Position numbers and translations under genes: made by a program. Under the pieces are notes generated by a model that was given only the letters and a program-made list of their open reading frames with translations, ran no database searches and was not told the DNA's origin. Positions 24,686 to 34,456 of a DNA stretch of 64,000 bases are shown in pieces. Numbering within the stretch: position 1 is the stretch's first letter; every line of letters begins with the position of its first letter. The stretch is from Ruegeria discodermiae (GTDB lineage Bacteria > Pseudomonadota > Alphaproteobacteria > Rhodobacterales > Rhodobacteraceae): positions 62,001 through 126,000 of the forward strand of contig NZ_JAVAMO010000013.1 in the NCBI RefSeq assembly GCF_030758345.1. Direction: 5' to 3'.

Positions 24686-27370
24686 TCACTGATCGGCCGA
24701 AGCGTTGCGATAGGGCGCAACTACGCGTCGAAAATCTGCACGTCGTTTTTTTGCTTTTACGGCATGTTTCTTGACTAATTCGGCGAGTTCGGGGCGACAG
24801 GACCCACAGTTTGTTCCGGCTTGCAGCAGTTTCCCAAGCTCGTCGATGTTAGCCGGCTGTTCCGATTGTATTGTGCGAATGATCGTTTTGATCCCGACTC
24901 CGAAACAGGAGCAGATTACCGGACCGGCATCTTCTGTCAGCGCAGGGGCGCGTCCCGACAGTATCTGGTCCGGCGCAATGTCCGGCAACGTCGAAAGATA
25001 GTCTCGCATCAAGGCCATGGGCTTCGGGAAGATGAACAATGCCGCCGCGAGGCGATCCCCTTCGGACAAGGCGATGCGAAACGAACCGCGCGCCGGATCG
25101 GCGGTCGATATGGCTGTCGCATGGGGCAACCCGAACCAATCGCGGGCCGTACTCTCCCAATCCTCGATGCTCTCATATCCAGCAATCTCTGTCCGGTAGC
25201 CTTTTTCCGTTCTGGCGGTCGCCCAATAGGCCACCGGGGGCGCAATCGGTGTCGTGGAGACGGCAAAGCCGTACCATGTAGCGTTCATGCGCTGCACGGA
25301 GACCACAGATGCCTTGCTTTCGGGTTGACCGGAGACCGGGTCAGTCACACTCGGAACCAGCGCATCAACCCGTGCGGAGGGCGCGGTTTCTCCTGTCCAG
25401 TGGATCGGAGCAAACACCTGGCCCGGGGCGACGGCATCCGTGAGGCGCAGCCGGAATATGCCACGGCCCACGGGGCTTTCCAGCTTGATAAGATCGGCGG
25501 GGGACAAGCCCAAACGCCGGGCATCTTCGGGGTGTATCTCTGCAAACGGTTCGGCAAGATGCGCTGACAAGCGGGGCGACAAACCGGTGCGGGTCATGCT
25601 GTGCCATTGATCGCGAATGCGACCGGTATTCAGGATAAAAGGATATCGGTCATCGGTCCTTGCCACAGGTGGCCGGTGGTTGACCTGCACGAACCGAGCC
25701 TTGCCATCGGGATGGTAGAACCGTCCATCATGAAAGAACCGCCCACCGGACTGCCGCGCCGTTACCGGCCACTGCGTGGGCTTAAGCTCGGCATATTCAA
25801 CGTCATCGAGATCGGCAAAGCCTGAGATGTCAAAGTCTTTCCCGAGGCTGTGGGCGACCGAGGACAGCGCGGCATATTCCCGAAAGATCGCTGCGGGTGA
25901 GGGGTAGCTGAATGCCGCTTCCCACCCCATGCGGCGCCCGACCTCGGCCAGGATATCCCAGTCGGCGCGTGCTTGTCCGGGCGTGGGCAAAACTGCGCGC
26001 TGGCGGCTGATTGTGCGGTCGGAATTGGTCACGGTCCCGCTCTTTTCGGCCCAGCCCGCCGCAGGCAGCAGCACGTCTGCCACGCGTGCCGTGTCCGTCC
26101 GGTCGGTCAGGTCACTGACCACGGTGAAGGGGCAGGAGGCAATGGCGCTGCGCACTTTGTCGGCATCAGGCATCGTGACGGCGGGATTGGTGTGAATGAC
26201 CCACAGCGCCTTGATCTGCCCCTCATCTACCGCGCGGAACAGGTCGACCGCCTTCAGCCCCTGCTGCTCAGGAATCGCCGGAGCCTTCCAGAACTGTTGT
26301 ACAGCGCTGCGGTGATCGGGATTCTCAATATCCAGATGGCAGGCCAGCGTATTGGCCAGCCCGCCGACCTCGCGCCCGCCCATCGCGTTGGGTTGTCCGG
26401 TCACGGAAAACGGCCCCATCCCGGCGCGACCGATCCGACCGGTCGCCAGATGGCAATTGAGGATCGCATTGACCTTGTCGGTCCCGCTGGAGGATTGGTT
26501 CACGCCCTGGCTAAAGATCGTGACCACGCGGTCCGTCCTGATCCAAAGATCGCAGAACTCATCAAGGGCGTCGCGGCTCAGGCCGGTCACGGCCGGGTCG
26601 TCCTGGATTGCGGCCTGCAGCGCCTCCTCGAAGCCCGTTGTGTGGGTCAGAAAGTCAGGATCGACATGGCCGCCTTCGTGAACCCGCGCCAGCAGCCTGT
26701 TGAACAGCGCCACATCGCTGCCTGGCGCAAGGGCCAGATGCAGGTCGGCCTGATCACAGCTTGCCGTGCGTCGCGGGTCGATCACTACGATCTTGGTGCC
26801 GCGTGCCTGCCGCGCCGCCAGAACACGTTGGTAGAGAACCGGATGGCACCAGGCAAGGTTTGATCCGACGAGGACAACGAGATCGGCCTGATCCAGATCC
26901 TCGTAGCTGCCGGGGACGGTATCCGTACCAAAGGCGCGTTTGTGTCCGGCCACGGTCGATGCCATGCAGAGGCGCGAATTGGTATCGATATTGGCCGAGC
27001 CGATGAACCCTTTCATCAGCTTGTTGGCCATATAATAATCTTCGGTCAGCAACTGGCCCGAGACATAAAAGGCGACGCTGTCGGGGCCATGCTCGGCGAT
27101 GGCCGAAGAAAATCGGTCTGCAACCAGTTGCAGGGCCTCGTCCCAGCTGGTGTCCTGCCCAAATGCGCGCGGGGTGAGCAAGCGTTGCTCCAGGCTCACG
27201 GTTTCCGCCAGCGCTGAGCCTTTCGAGCAGAGCCGGCCCCGGTTTGCCGGGTGGTCCGGGTCGCCGCGTACCGCCAGCCCGCCAGCGCCATCCGGGCGCA
27301 GCAGCACACCGCAACCGACCCCGCAATAAGCGCAGGTCGAGCGGATTTCGGGCAGACCTGTTCCATCCAT
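24686..27370 (-). CDS. nasA: Assimilatory nitrate reductase large subunit with C-terminal 2Fe-2S domain
   Basis: The 894-residue molybdopterin oxidoreductase has a 4Fe-4S site at the N-terminus (STCAYCGVGCGV to RLCSKGSAL). Mo-bisMGD landmarks follow (TDKVNAILNCHLATGRIGR, GPFSVTGQPNAMGGREVGGL). The extreme C-terminus (about 815-862) adds a BFD-type 2Fe-2S domain: CSCFGVGIKT and then GTNCGSCRPEL. It reduces nitrate to nitrite in the cytoplasm. The ATG shares one base with the nirD stop (TGATG). It is the last gene of the nas operon; the extra cluster probably relays electrons from the reductase partner. Confidence 0.93.
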   Translation of the reverse strand: MDGTGLPEIRSTCAYCGVGCGVLLRPDGAGGLAVRGDPDHPANRGRLCSKGSALAETVSLEQRLLTPRAFGQDTSWDEALQLVADRFSSAIAEHGPDSVAFYVSGQLLTEDYYMANKLMKGFIGSANIDTNSRLCMASTVAGHKRAFGTDTVPGSYEDLDQADLVVLVGSNLAWCHPVLYQRVLAARQARGTKIVVIDPRRTASCDQADLHLALAPGSDVALFNRLLARVHEGGHVDPDFLTHTTGFEEALQAAIQDDPAVTGLSRDALDEFCDLWIRTDRVVTIFSQGVNQSSSGTDKVNAILNCHLATGRIGRAGMGPFSVTGQPNAMGGREVGGLANTLACHLDIENPDHRSAVQQFWKAPAIPEQQGLKAVDLFRAVDEGQIKALWVIHTNPAVTMPDADKVRSAIASCPFTVVSDLTDRTDTARVADVLLPAAGWAEKSGTVTNSDRTISRQRAVLPTPGQARADWDILAEVGRRMGWEAAFSYPSPAAIFREYAALSSVAHSLGKDFDISGFADLDDVEYAELKPTQWPVTARQSGGRFFHDGRFYHPDGKARFVQVNHRPPVARTDDRYPFILNTGRIRDQWHSMTRTGLSPRLSAHLAEPFAEIHPEDARRLGLSPADLIKLESPVGRGIFRLRLTDAVAPGQVFAPIHWTGETAPSARVDALVPSVTDPVSGQPESKASVVSVQRMNATWYGFAVSTTPIAPPVAYWATARTEKGYRTEIAGYESIEDWESTARDWFGLPHATAISTADPARGSFRIALSEGDRLAAALFIFPKPMALMRDYLSTLPDIAPDQILSGRAPALTEDAGPVICSCFGVGIKTIIRTIQSEQPANIDELGKLLQAGTNCGSCRPELAELVKKHAVKAKKRRADFRRVVAPYRNASADQ

Positions 27371-27702
27371 CACGCGGCGCTCCGCCGGGTGACCGCATCT
27401 GCGTCCAGCAGGATGCGGCCCTCTTCCACGCGAACCGGATAAGTCGTGATCCGGCCCTCATCCGCGCCTTGGGCCTGACCCGTATTCAGGTCGAACACCC
27501 AATTGTGCAGGGGACAGGTCACCGACTGCCCGTGCACGATACCTTCCGACAGGGGCCCGCCTTTGTGCGGGCAACTGTTGGAGGCGACAAAAATCTCGGC
27601 CTCTGCCGTGCGGAAGACAGCCAGACAGCCCACATGGGTTTTCACCAACCGCGCACCGCGCAGGGGAACCTCGTCAACTGATCCGATGTCGATCCAGCTC
27701 AT
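27370..27702 (-). CDS. nirD: Nitrite reductase (NADH) small subunit
   Basis: The 110-residue Rieske-type protein has ligand motifs CPHKGGPLSEG and CPLHNWVFDLNTG, the expected Cys-His pairs. It associates with NirB to form the assimilatory NAD(P)H nitrite reductase that makes ammonium. The start overlaps nirB by 4 bp and the stop overlaps nasA by 1 bp, so translation of the three is coupled. NirD homologues lacking ligands exist, but here both pairs are intact, so it may bind a real 2Fe-2S cluster. Confidence 0.93.
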   Translation of the reverse strand: MSWIDIGSVDEVPLRGARLVKTHVGCLAVFRTAEAEIFVASNSCPHKGGPLSEGIVHGQSVTCPLHNWVFDLNTGQAQGADEGRITTYPVRVEEGRILLDADAVTRRSAA

Positions 27703-30134
27703 TCTGCGGCCTCCAATGTGAAATCTGCAATCGGCGCATAGGTCTGCGCCTTGTCCCGCACATGCTCGGCCCAGGGGTCTTTGCGGTAGATGCTCTGAGA
27801 CAGCTCAAATCGCGCGACCAGTGCGGCGCGGTTGTCGAGATCATCAACGACATGGGCCTTGACCCAGTCCATACCGACCTTGCCCAGCCATTTGTACAAA
27901 CGATCCAGATACTTGCCGCCTTCGCGGTAGGCCTGCGTCACCGCCATGACCACCTCGATCGCCTCGTTCTCGGTGGGCACCTGACACAGCAGCTCGGTCT
28001 CTTTCACATCCATACCCGCCGCGCCACCGATGCTGATCTGGTAACCTGAGTCCACACAGACCACGCCAATATCCTTGCAAGTCGCCTCGGCACAATTTCG
28101 GGGGCAACCCGAGACCGCGAGCTTCAGCTTGTGCGGCGTCCATGACCCCCAGAGGATTTTCTCAAGCTTGACCCCCAGCCCGGTGCTGTCCTGCGTTCCA
28201 AACCGGCAATGATCGGTGCCCACGCAGGTTTTGACCGTGCGCAGCCCCTTGGAATAAGCATGACCCGAGACCAGCCCCGCCTTGTTCAGATCCGACCAGA
28301 TTGCGGGCAGGTCCTCTCCCTTGACGCCCAGAAGGTCGATGCGCTGACCGCCGGTGACCTTGACGGTGGGAACGTCATACTTGTCAGCGGCATCGGCGAT
28401 GGCGCGCAGCTCGGCGGGGTTGGTGATCCCGCCCCACATGCGCGGCACAACGCTGAACGTGCCGTCCTTCTGGATGTTGGCGTGCTTGCGTTCGTTTACG
28501 AAGCGGCTTTGCGGGTCGTCCTGATATTCCAGCGGCCAATCGGCCAGCAAGTAGTAATTGATCGCCGGGCGACAGACATGACAGCCATTGGGCGTTTTCC
28601 AGCCCAGCTCCTGCCAAACAGCGGCCTGGCTTTTCAGCTCCTGCCCCTTGATCAGGCGGCGCACATCCTCATGCGTCAGATCGCTGCAACCGCAGATCGG
28701 CTGAGCTGCAGGCATCTCAAACTCATCACCCAGCGTGACTTGCAGCAGCTGTTCGACCAGCCCGGTGCAGGTCCCGCAAGATGCGCTGGCTTTGGTTGAT
28801 GTCCGAACTGCACCCAGATCATTGGCACCGGCGTTGATCGCCTCGACAATGTCGCCTTTGCATACGCCGTTGCAACCGCAAATTTCCGCCTCAGGCGGCA
28901 ATGCTGCAACGGCTGAGAGAGGGTCCGCAGTGTCGCCCCCCTGGTAAGCCGGGCCGAAGATCAGCGTCTCGCGCATCTCGTCGATATTGGTGCCGTCCTT
29001 GATCAGACCGAAGAACCAGCTGCCATCGGCCGTATCGCCATACATCACGGCACCGATCAGGCGGTCCTCTTCGATCACGAGGCGCTTGTAGACCCCACGT
29101 GCGGGGTCGCGGAACACGATATCCTCGCGCCCCGGCCCGTCGGCAAAATCACCTGCGCTGAACAGATCGCATCCGGTGACCTTCAGCTTGGTCGATAGGG
29201 TTTTCTGAACAAAGGCCGCCTCGCCACCCAGCATGGCCTGTGCCGCCACCTTCGCCTGATCATAAAGCGGTGCGACCAGGCCAAAAACGGCCCCGTCATG
29301 TTCAACGCACTCGCCGACGGCGTAGACGTCCGGGTCGGATGTCAGCATCTGGTCATCCACGTGGATGCCGCGTCCGGTGGCCAGGCCAGCCTCTTGCGCC
29401 AACGCCGTGCTTGGCCGGATACCGACCGCCATGACCAGCAGATCGCAGGGCAGCTCGGTGCCATCGTCCAGCAGCAGCGCGCGCACCTTTCCGTCCTGAC
29501 CGAGGATCTCTTTCGAATTCGCCTGAAGCTGGATCTTGATGCCCTTGTCTTCCAGCGACTTCTTCAGCAGATATCCAGCCGCCTCGTCCAGCTGGCGCTC
29601 CATCAGGTGACCCATGATATGGACCACGGTGACATCAACGCCATGCGCGGCCATGCCTGCGGCGGCTTCGAGCCCAAGCAAGCCACCGCCGATGACGACG
29701 ACCTTGTTGTCAGGTCCCATGCCCATCATCTGTTGCGTGTCTTCGAGATCGCGATAGGCGATCACGCCGTCCAGATCATGTCCGGGCAGAGGGATGATGA
29801 ACGGCTCTGACCCGGTTGCAATCAGCAGCTTGTCATAGGGCACGTGGCTGTTTTCGCCCTCGACGACCTTCATTTCGCGGTCGATCCGCGCGACCCTCTC
29901 ACCAAAGCGGCAGGTGATGCCGCGCGTGGCGTACCAGTCATCGTCATGGGTGACGATCTCTTCATATGTTTTCTCGCCGGACAAAACCGGGCTGAGCATG
30001 ATGCGATTATAGTTTCCGCGCGGCTCGGCATTGAGCAGCGTGATGTCGAAGCTTTCGGGCGCAGTCTCGGTCAGGTGTTCCAACACCCGGCCCGAGGCCA
30101 TGCCTGCGCCTATTACCACCAATCTCTTTTTCAT
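27699..30134 (-). CDS. nirB: Nitrite reductase (NAD(P)H) large subunit
   Basis: The 811-residue protein has an FAD/NAD domain at the N-terminus (LVVIGAGMASGRVLEHL and VVVIGGGLLGLEAAAGMA). Two BFD-like Fe-S regions follow in the middle (CGCNGVCKGDIVEAI with CGTCTG, then CGCSDLTHEDVRRLI with NGCHVCRP). The C-terminus carries the sirohaem/4Fe-4S cysteines (TCVGTDHCRFG and VSGCPRNCAEATCKD). It performs the six-electron reduction of nitrite to ammonium. The ATG at 30134 begins the Rossmann domain. The gene starts 4 bp after nrtCD. Confidence 0.95.
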   Translation of the reverse strand: MKKRLVVIGAGMASGRVLEHLTETAPESFDITLLNAEPRGNYNRIMLSPVLSGEKTYEEIVTHDDDWYATRGITCRFGERVARIDREMKVVEGENSHVPYDKLLIATGSEPFIIPLPGHDLDGVIAYRDLEDTQQMMGMGPDNKVVVIGGGLLGLEAAAGMAAHGVDVTVVHIMGHLMERQLDEAAGYLLKKSLEDKGIKIQLQANSKEILGQDGKVRALLLDDGTELPCDLLVMAVGIRPSTALAQEAGLATGRGIHVDDQMLTSDPDVYAVGECVEHDGAVFGLVAPLYDQAKVAAQAMLGGEAAFVQKTLSTKLKVTGCDLFSAGDFADGPGREDIVFRDPARGVYKRLVIEEDRLIGAVMYGDTADGSWFFGLIKDGTNIDEMRETLIFGPAYQGGDTADPLSAVAALPPEAEICGCNGVCKGDIVEAINAGANDLGAVRTSTKASASCGTCTGLVEQLLQVTLGDEFEMPAAQPICGCSDLTHEDVRRLIKGQELKSQAAVWQELGWKTPNGCHVCRPAINYYLLADWPLEYQDDPQSRFVNERKHANIQKDGTFSVVPRMWGGITNPAELRAIADAADKYDVPTVKVTGGQRIDLLGVKGEDLPAIWSDLNKAGLVSGHAYSKGLRTVKTCVGTDHCRFGTQDSTGLGVKLEKILWGSWTPHKLKLAVSGCPRNCAEATCKDIGVVCVDSGYQISIGGAAGMDVKETELLCQVPTENEAIEVVMAVTQAYREGGKYLDRLYKWLGKVGMDWVKAHVVDDLDNRAALVARFELSQSIYRKDPWAEHVRDKAQTYAPIADFTLEAAE

Positions 30135-30138
30135 TGAG

Positions 30139-31818
30139 TCACTCCGCTGCAATCGCCTTGGGGGCGGACGATTTCGGTTTGGCGCCGTGTTCGTATTCTT
30201 CGAGGAAGTCGAGGACTTCCTGCCGGTAGGCGTAGTAATCGGGATGCTCCAGCAGTGCCTTGCGGGTGCGCGGGCGTGGCAGGTCAACATTTGTGATCTT
30301 GCCGATGGTGGCCTGCGGGCCGTTCGTCATCATCACCACCCGGTCGGCCAGCAGGATCGCCTCATCCACATCATGAGTGACGCAGATCGCCGTCACCTTG
30401 GTGCGGGACCAGACCTCCATCAGGACTTCCTGCAATTCCCAGCGTGTCAGGCTGTCGAGCATCCCGAAGGGCTCGTCCAGCAGCAGCAGCTTGGGCGACA
30501 GGGCAAAGGCGCGGGCGATGCCGACGCGCTGCTTCATGCCGTTCGACAGATCGCTCGCCTGCTTGTCCATCGCATCGGCCAATCCGACGCGTTCCAGATA
30601 ATACTCGACGACATCCTGCCGCTCGGCCTGGCTGGCCCTTGGATAGACCTTGTCGACACCGATCGCGACATTCTCCTTGGCGCTCAGCCAGGGAAACAGG
30701 TTGGGTGACTGGAACACCACGGCGCGTTCGGGGTCGGCGCCTTCGACATGGCGGCCATCCAGCTTGATCGCGCCCTGAGAGATGTCGTTCAGCCCGGCAG
30801 CCATGGTCAGAACCGTGGACTTGCCGCAGCCGGAATGGCCGATCAGAGAGATGAACTCGCCCTTGTCGATCTTGAGATCGAAGTCTTCGACCACGGTCAG
30901 CGGGCCCTTGGGGGTCGGATAAACCTTGTGCAGTTGCGAGAAATCCAGGAAGCGTTTTTCGATCAGACCTTTCTGGGCCTTGGCCATCACTGCCGGAACA
31001 CCGTGGATCGGGGTAACGTCGGGCAGGATACGCGATCCTTCGACCTTGGCCTCGATTCCGACCTCCATGAGATATTTTGTGACATCTGCCCGTAGGCGCT
31101 TGAAACCCTCGTCATTGTTCATCGCGGTGCGGTCGCGCGGGCGCGGGATGGACACCGGGAATTCCTGACCCAGCGTGCCATCAGGGTTCAAGGCGATGAT
31201 CCGGTCAGCCAGAATGATCGCCTCGTCCACATCATTGGTGATCAGCACGCAGGTCTTTTTGTCTGCTTCCCAGATATGTTCGATCTCATCTGCCAGATTG
31301 GCGCGGGTCAGCGCATCCAGCGCGGAAAGAGGTTCGTCCAGCAGCAGCACTTCGGGGTTAATCGACAGCGCGCGCGCCACGTTGACCCGTTGCCGCATCC
31401 CGCCCGACAGTTCGGCAGGGCGTCGCGTCGCGGCATGGCTGAGGCCGACCATCTTGACATAGTGGGCGATCTTGTCCGCTTTTTCGGCCTTGTTGAGGCC
31501 TGGAAAGACTGTATCGACTGCCAGCCCGACATTGCCGTTGACCGTCAGCCACGGCATCAGCGAGTAGTTCTGAAAGATCACCCCGCGTTCCGGGCCCGGC
31601 CCCCTGATCGGCGCGCCTTTGAAGGTGACCTCGCCTTTGCTGGGCGTATCCAGCCCGGCCATCAGATTGATCAGTGTGGTTTTTCCGGTGCCCGAGAACC
31701 CGAGGATCACCAGAAACTCCCCCTCTGTTACCTCCAGGTCGATGTCCTTGAGCACATCGGTCCGGGCAGTACCTTCGCCGAAGGATTTCGAGGCGTTTTT
31801 GAAGCTCAGAATGCTCAT
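30139..31818 (-). CDS. Nitrate ABC transporter ATPase, fused NrtC/NrtD type
   Basis: The 559-residue protein consists of two ABC ATPase domains. Domain one has Walker A GFSGTGKTT, signature LSGGMRQRV and Walker B LLLDEPLSALD. Domain two has GHSGCGKST, LSNGMKQRV and LLLDEPFGMLD. All ATPase motifs are complete. Cyanobacterial NrtC instead fuses one ATPase to a solute-binding domain; here both NrtC- and NrtD-like ATPases are one chain with no binding domain. It powers uptake through NrtB. A GTG at 31827 overlapping the nrtB stop (GTGA) is an alternative start adding three residues. Confidence 0.9.
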   Translation of the reverse strand: MSILSFKNASKSFGEGTARTDVLKDIDLEVTEGEFLVILGFSGTGKTTLINLMAGLDTPSKGEVTFKGAPIRGPGPERGVIFQNYSLMPWLTVNGNVGLAVDTVFPGLNKAEKADKIAHYVKMVGLSHAATRRPAELSGGMRQRVNVARALSINPEVLLLDEPLSALDALTRANLADEIEHIWEADKKTCVLITNDVDEAIILADRIIALNPDGTLGQEFPVSIPRPRDRTAMNNDEGFKRLRADVTKYLMEVGIEAKVEGSRILPDVTPIHGVPAVMAKAQKGLIEKRFLDFSQLHKVYPTPKGPLTVVEDFDLKIDKGEFISLIGHSGCGKSTVLTMAAGLNDISQGAIKLDGRHVEGADPERAVVFQSPNLFPWLSAKENVAIGVDKVYPRASQAERQDVVEYYLERVGLADAMDKQASDLSNGMKQRVGIARAFALSPKLLLLDEPFGMLDSLTRWELQEVLMEVWSRTKVTAICVTHDVDEAILLADRVVMMTNGPQATIGKITNVDLPRPRTRKALLEHPDYYAYRQEVLDFLEEYEHGAKPKSSAPKAIAAE

Positions 31819-31823
31819 CGCGC

Positions 31824-32906
31824 TCACCGGCTATTGGTAAAGGTAAAGAGGGATTGCAGCGCGTACATCACCCGGTCCAGCAGGAAGCCGATGATACCGA
31901 TGGTTAAGACCGCGACCATGATCTTGGCCAGCGAACTGGACGAGCCGTTCTGGAATTCATCCCAGACGAACTTGCCCAGACCTGGGTTCTGCGCCAGCAT
32001 CTCGGCGGCGATCAGGACCATCCAGCCAACACCCAAGCTGAGGCGCAGACCTGTGAAGATCAGGGGCAGGGCCGAGGGCAGCACCAGCTTGGTGATCTTG
32101 GTATAGGTGTTCATTTTCAGAACCTTGGAGACATTCACCAGATCCTTGTCGATCGATGCGACACCCAGAGCTGTGTTGATCAGCGTCGGCCACAGCGAAC
32201 ACAGCGTCACGGTGATGGCCGAGATCAGGAAGGATTTCGCGAACCAGCCGTCATTGGTGACGTAAACGGCCGAGACGATCATGGTCACAATTGGCAGCCA
32301 GGCCAGCGGCGAGACGGGTTTGAAGATCTGGATCAACGGGTTCAGCGCGGCATTTGCGGTCGGAGACAGACCAGCGGCGATCCCAAGCGGGACGGCCACG
32401 ACCGTGGCGATCACAAAGCCGAAGAAAACGGTTTTGATCGAGGTCCAGATCTGCTGGTAGTAAGATGGCGCGCCGGTATAGGCGACCTGTTTCACCTCAT
32501 CCGCGCGGCCCGCGTCGATCAGCTTCTGGTTACGCTTTTCAACCATCGCCTCGAATTTTGCGCGTTTTGCGGCCTTGGCCTGCGCGTCGGCGTTCAGATT
32601 CACCATCTCTTCCCAGACCTGAGCCGGTCCGGGCACGGCGCCCAGCGACGTCTGCACCTTGGGCGCCAGCGTCGACCAGAGCAGCAGGAAGGCGCAGATC
32701 GACAGCAGCGGAACAATCAGCAACCGCCAGATCTCGGTCATCTGGGCGCGCGGGTTATCTCCGGCGGCGGCCTTCAGCACCGGAGTGGCCCAGCTGAGAC
32801 CCAGAACCTGGAACCATTTGTCGGCGGCGTTGATGCGGGTGAAAAGGCGGGCGCGACGCTCTTCGCGATTGGCGCCTGCGTTGAATTCTGGATCGACCGT
32901 TGTCAT
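31824..32906 (-). CDS. nrtB: Nitrate ABC transporter permease
   Basis: The 360-residue permease has a long N-terminal stretch, a first helix LLIVPLLSICAFLLLWSTLA, then a charged loop. The BPD permease core (FFGFVIATVVAVPLGIAAGL) carries the EAA-like coupling loop around DLVNVSKVLKMNTYTKITKL. The loop between the first helix and the core (QAKAAKRAKFEAMVEKRNQK) is longer than in many homologues. It works with NrtA and the fused ATPase at the inner membrane. The ATG at 32906 follows CAAGGACAC. Confidence 0.92.
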   Translation of the reverse strand: MTTVDPEFNAGANREERRARLFTRINAADKWFQVLGLSWATPVLKAAAGDNPRAQMTEIWRLLIVPLLSICAFLLLWSTLAPKVQTSLGAVPGPAQVWEEMVNLNADAQAKAAKRAKFEAMVEKRNQKLIDAGRADEVKQVAYTGAPSYYQQIWTSIKTVFFGFVIATVVAVPLGIAAGLSPTANAALNPLIQIFKPVSPLAWLPIVTMIVSAVYVTNDGWFAKSFLISAITVTLCSLWPTLINTALGVASIDKDLVNVSKVLKMNTYTKITKLVLPSALPLIFTGLRLSLGVGWMVLIAAEMLAQNPGLGKFVWDEFQNGSSSSLAKIMVAVLTIGIIGFLLDRVMYALQSLFTFTNSR

Positions 32907-32946
32907 CTGATGTGTCCTTGCGTTGGCGGGGCACTTGTGAAGGCCA

Positions 32947-32966
32947 CGCCCGACCAAGGCCGGGCG
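32947..32966 (-). other. Intercistronic hairpin between nrtA and nrtB
   Basis: CGCCCG (32947-32952) and CGGGCG (32961-32966) form a 6-bp GC stem in the 73-bp gap, 13 bp after the nrtA stop. Such hairpins commonly protect the 3' end of binding-protein mRNA so that it accumulates above the permease mRNA. No T-tract follows, so termination would be partial at most. Confidence 0.45.
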
Positions 32967-32979
32967 CGACGTTTCTGGA

Positions 32980-34347
32980 TTAGCCTTGCACGTCCGTGCC
33001 GACGATCTTCTGATCGCCCTTCAGACCGATGGACAGGCTTTCGAGATAGGCGTTGGGTGTGCGGCCGTCATAGGCGATACCGTCGATGATATCCTCGGCT
33101 GGGGTCGGGGCCTTGTAGCCGTCGCTGTCCCAGGGGAAGTCGGCTTCGTTCGCCAGGCCCTCGTCGACCAGAAGGCGTGCAGCCTCAAGGTAGATTTCGG
33201 GCTTGTAGACCGACTTGGCCACCTCGTCATACCAGCTGTCGGGCTGAGATTCGGCGATCTGGCCCCAGCGGCGCATCTGGGTCAGGTACCAGATGGCGTC
33301 GGAATAGAACGGGTAGGTGGCGTTGTAGCGGAAGAACACGTTGAAATCGGGCACCTCACGCTTGTCGCCCTTTTCATATTCAAACGTGCCGGTCATCGAG
33401 TTGGCGATGACATCATAATCCGCGCCCACATATTCCGGACGGCTGAGGATTTCGACCGCTTCCGGGCGGTTGGCGTTGTCATTTTCATCGAGCCACATCG
33501 CAGCGCGGATCAAAGCTTTGGTCACGGCGAGCGTGGTGTTGGGGTATTCCTCGGCAAACTCGGCGGTGATGCCGAAGACTTTCTCGGGGTTGTTCTTCCA
33601 CAGCTCGTAATCGGTGATGACAGGCACGCCGATGCCTTTGAACACGGCCTGCTGGTTCCACGGCTCGCCCACGCAGTAGCCATAGATCGTGCCCGCCTCC
33701 AGTGTCGCGGGCATCTGCGGCGGAGGGGTCACCGACAGGAACACATCTGCGCCGATCTGACCCGTGACGTTGTCAGGGCTGTAGTACCCCGGATGCAGAC
33801 CGCCAGCCGCCAGCCAGTAGCGCAGCTCGTAATTGTGGGTCGAGACCGGGAAAACCATGCCCATGTTAAACGGCTTGCCCTCGGATTTGTATTTCTCAAC
33901 CACCGGTGCCAGCGCTTCGGCGCTGATAGGGTGCTGCGGGCGACCATCATCCATTACGGGGATGTTTGGCTTCATTTCTTCCCAGATCTCATTGGAAACC
34001 GTGATGCCGTTGCCGTTCAGGTCCATTGAAAAAGGCGTGACGATATGGGCCTCGGTGCCATATCCGATCGTTGCCGCCAGCGGTTGCCCCGCCAACATAT
34101 GCGCACCGTCCAACTGCCCGTCGATCACGCCGTCCAAAAGGACTTTCCAGTTGGCCTGCGCCTCAAGCGTCACAAACAGACCTTCGTCCAGAAAATATCC
34201 CTGCTCATAGGCCACGGCCAGCGGCGCCATATCCGTCAGTTTGATAAAGCCAAAGGTCAGTTCGTCTTTCTCCAGCTCCAGCAATTCGGCAAGTGCTGGA
34301 CTGGCTAGCGCTGTTGTCACAGCGAGGCTTAGAAAAAGCTTCTTCAT
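32980..34347 (-). CDS. nrtA: Nitrate-binding periplasmic protein
   Basis: The 455-residue protein has a signal peptide [20 protein letters not shown]. The NrtA/CmpA family fold follows: [38 protein letters not shown] and [19 protein letters not shown]. It captures nitrate (and possibly nitrite) for NrtB/NrtCD. It is a Sec rather than a lipoprotein signal. The ATG at 34347 follows GAAAGGGATCGAG. It is the first structural gene of the nas operon and lies just after a leader terminator, so its expression should depend on antitermination by NasT. Confidence 0.93.
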   Translation of the reverse strand: MKKLFLSLAVTTALASPALAELLELEKDELTFGFIKLTDMAPLAVAYEQGYFLDEGLFVTLEAQANWKVLLDGVIDGQLDGAHMLAGQPLAATIGYGTEAHIVTPFSMDLNGNGITVSNEIWEEMKPNIPVMDDGRPQHPISAEALAPVVEKYKSEGKPFNMGMVFPVSTHNYELRYWLAAGGLHPGYYSPDNVTGQIGADVFLSVTPPPQMPATLEAGTIYGYCVGEPWNQQAVFKGIGVPVITDYELWKNNPEKVFGITAEFAEEYPNTTLAVTKALIRAAMWLDENDNANRPEAVEILSRPEYVGADYDVIANSMTGTFEYEKGDKREVPDFNVFFRYNATYPFYSDAIWYLTQMRRWGQIAESQPDSWYDEVAKSVYKPEIYLEAARLLVDEGLANEADFPWDSDGYKAPTPAEDIIDGIAYDGRTPNAYLESLSIGLKGDQKIVGTDVQG

Positions 34348-34387
34348 CTCGATCCCTTTCGGTCCTGCCCATTTCCTTTGGGCAAAC

Positions 34388-34440
34388 AAAAAAAGCCGCC
34401 GACACAGACCGCCGGGAGGAGTGGCGGTTGGTCGAGCGGC
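34388..34440 (-). terminator. Leader terminator (attenuator) upstream of nrtA
   Basis: On the minus strand, 34440-34423 pairs with 34413-34395 in a long hairpin (GCCGC/GCGGC base, CGAC/GTCG middle, ACCGCC/GGCGGT top) followed by seven T residues (34394-34388). It lies between the nasS stop and the nrtA ribosome site. It is a Rho-independent terminator within the 5' leader of the nas operon. Confidence 0.88.
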
Positions 34441-34456
34441 TTTGCTCTTGTCAGAT

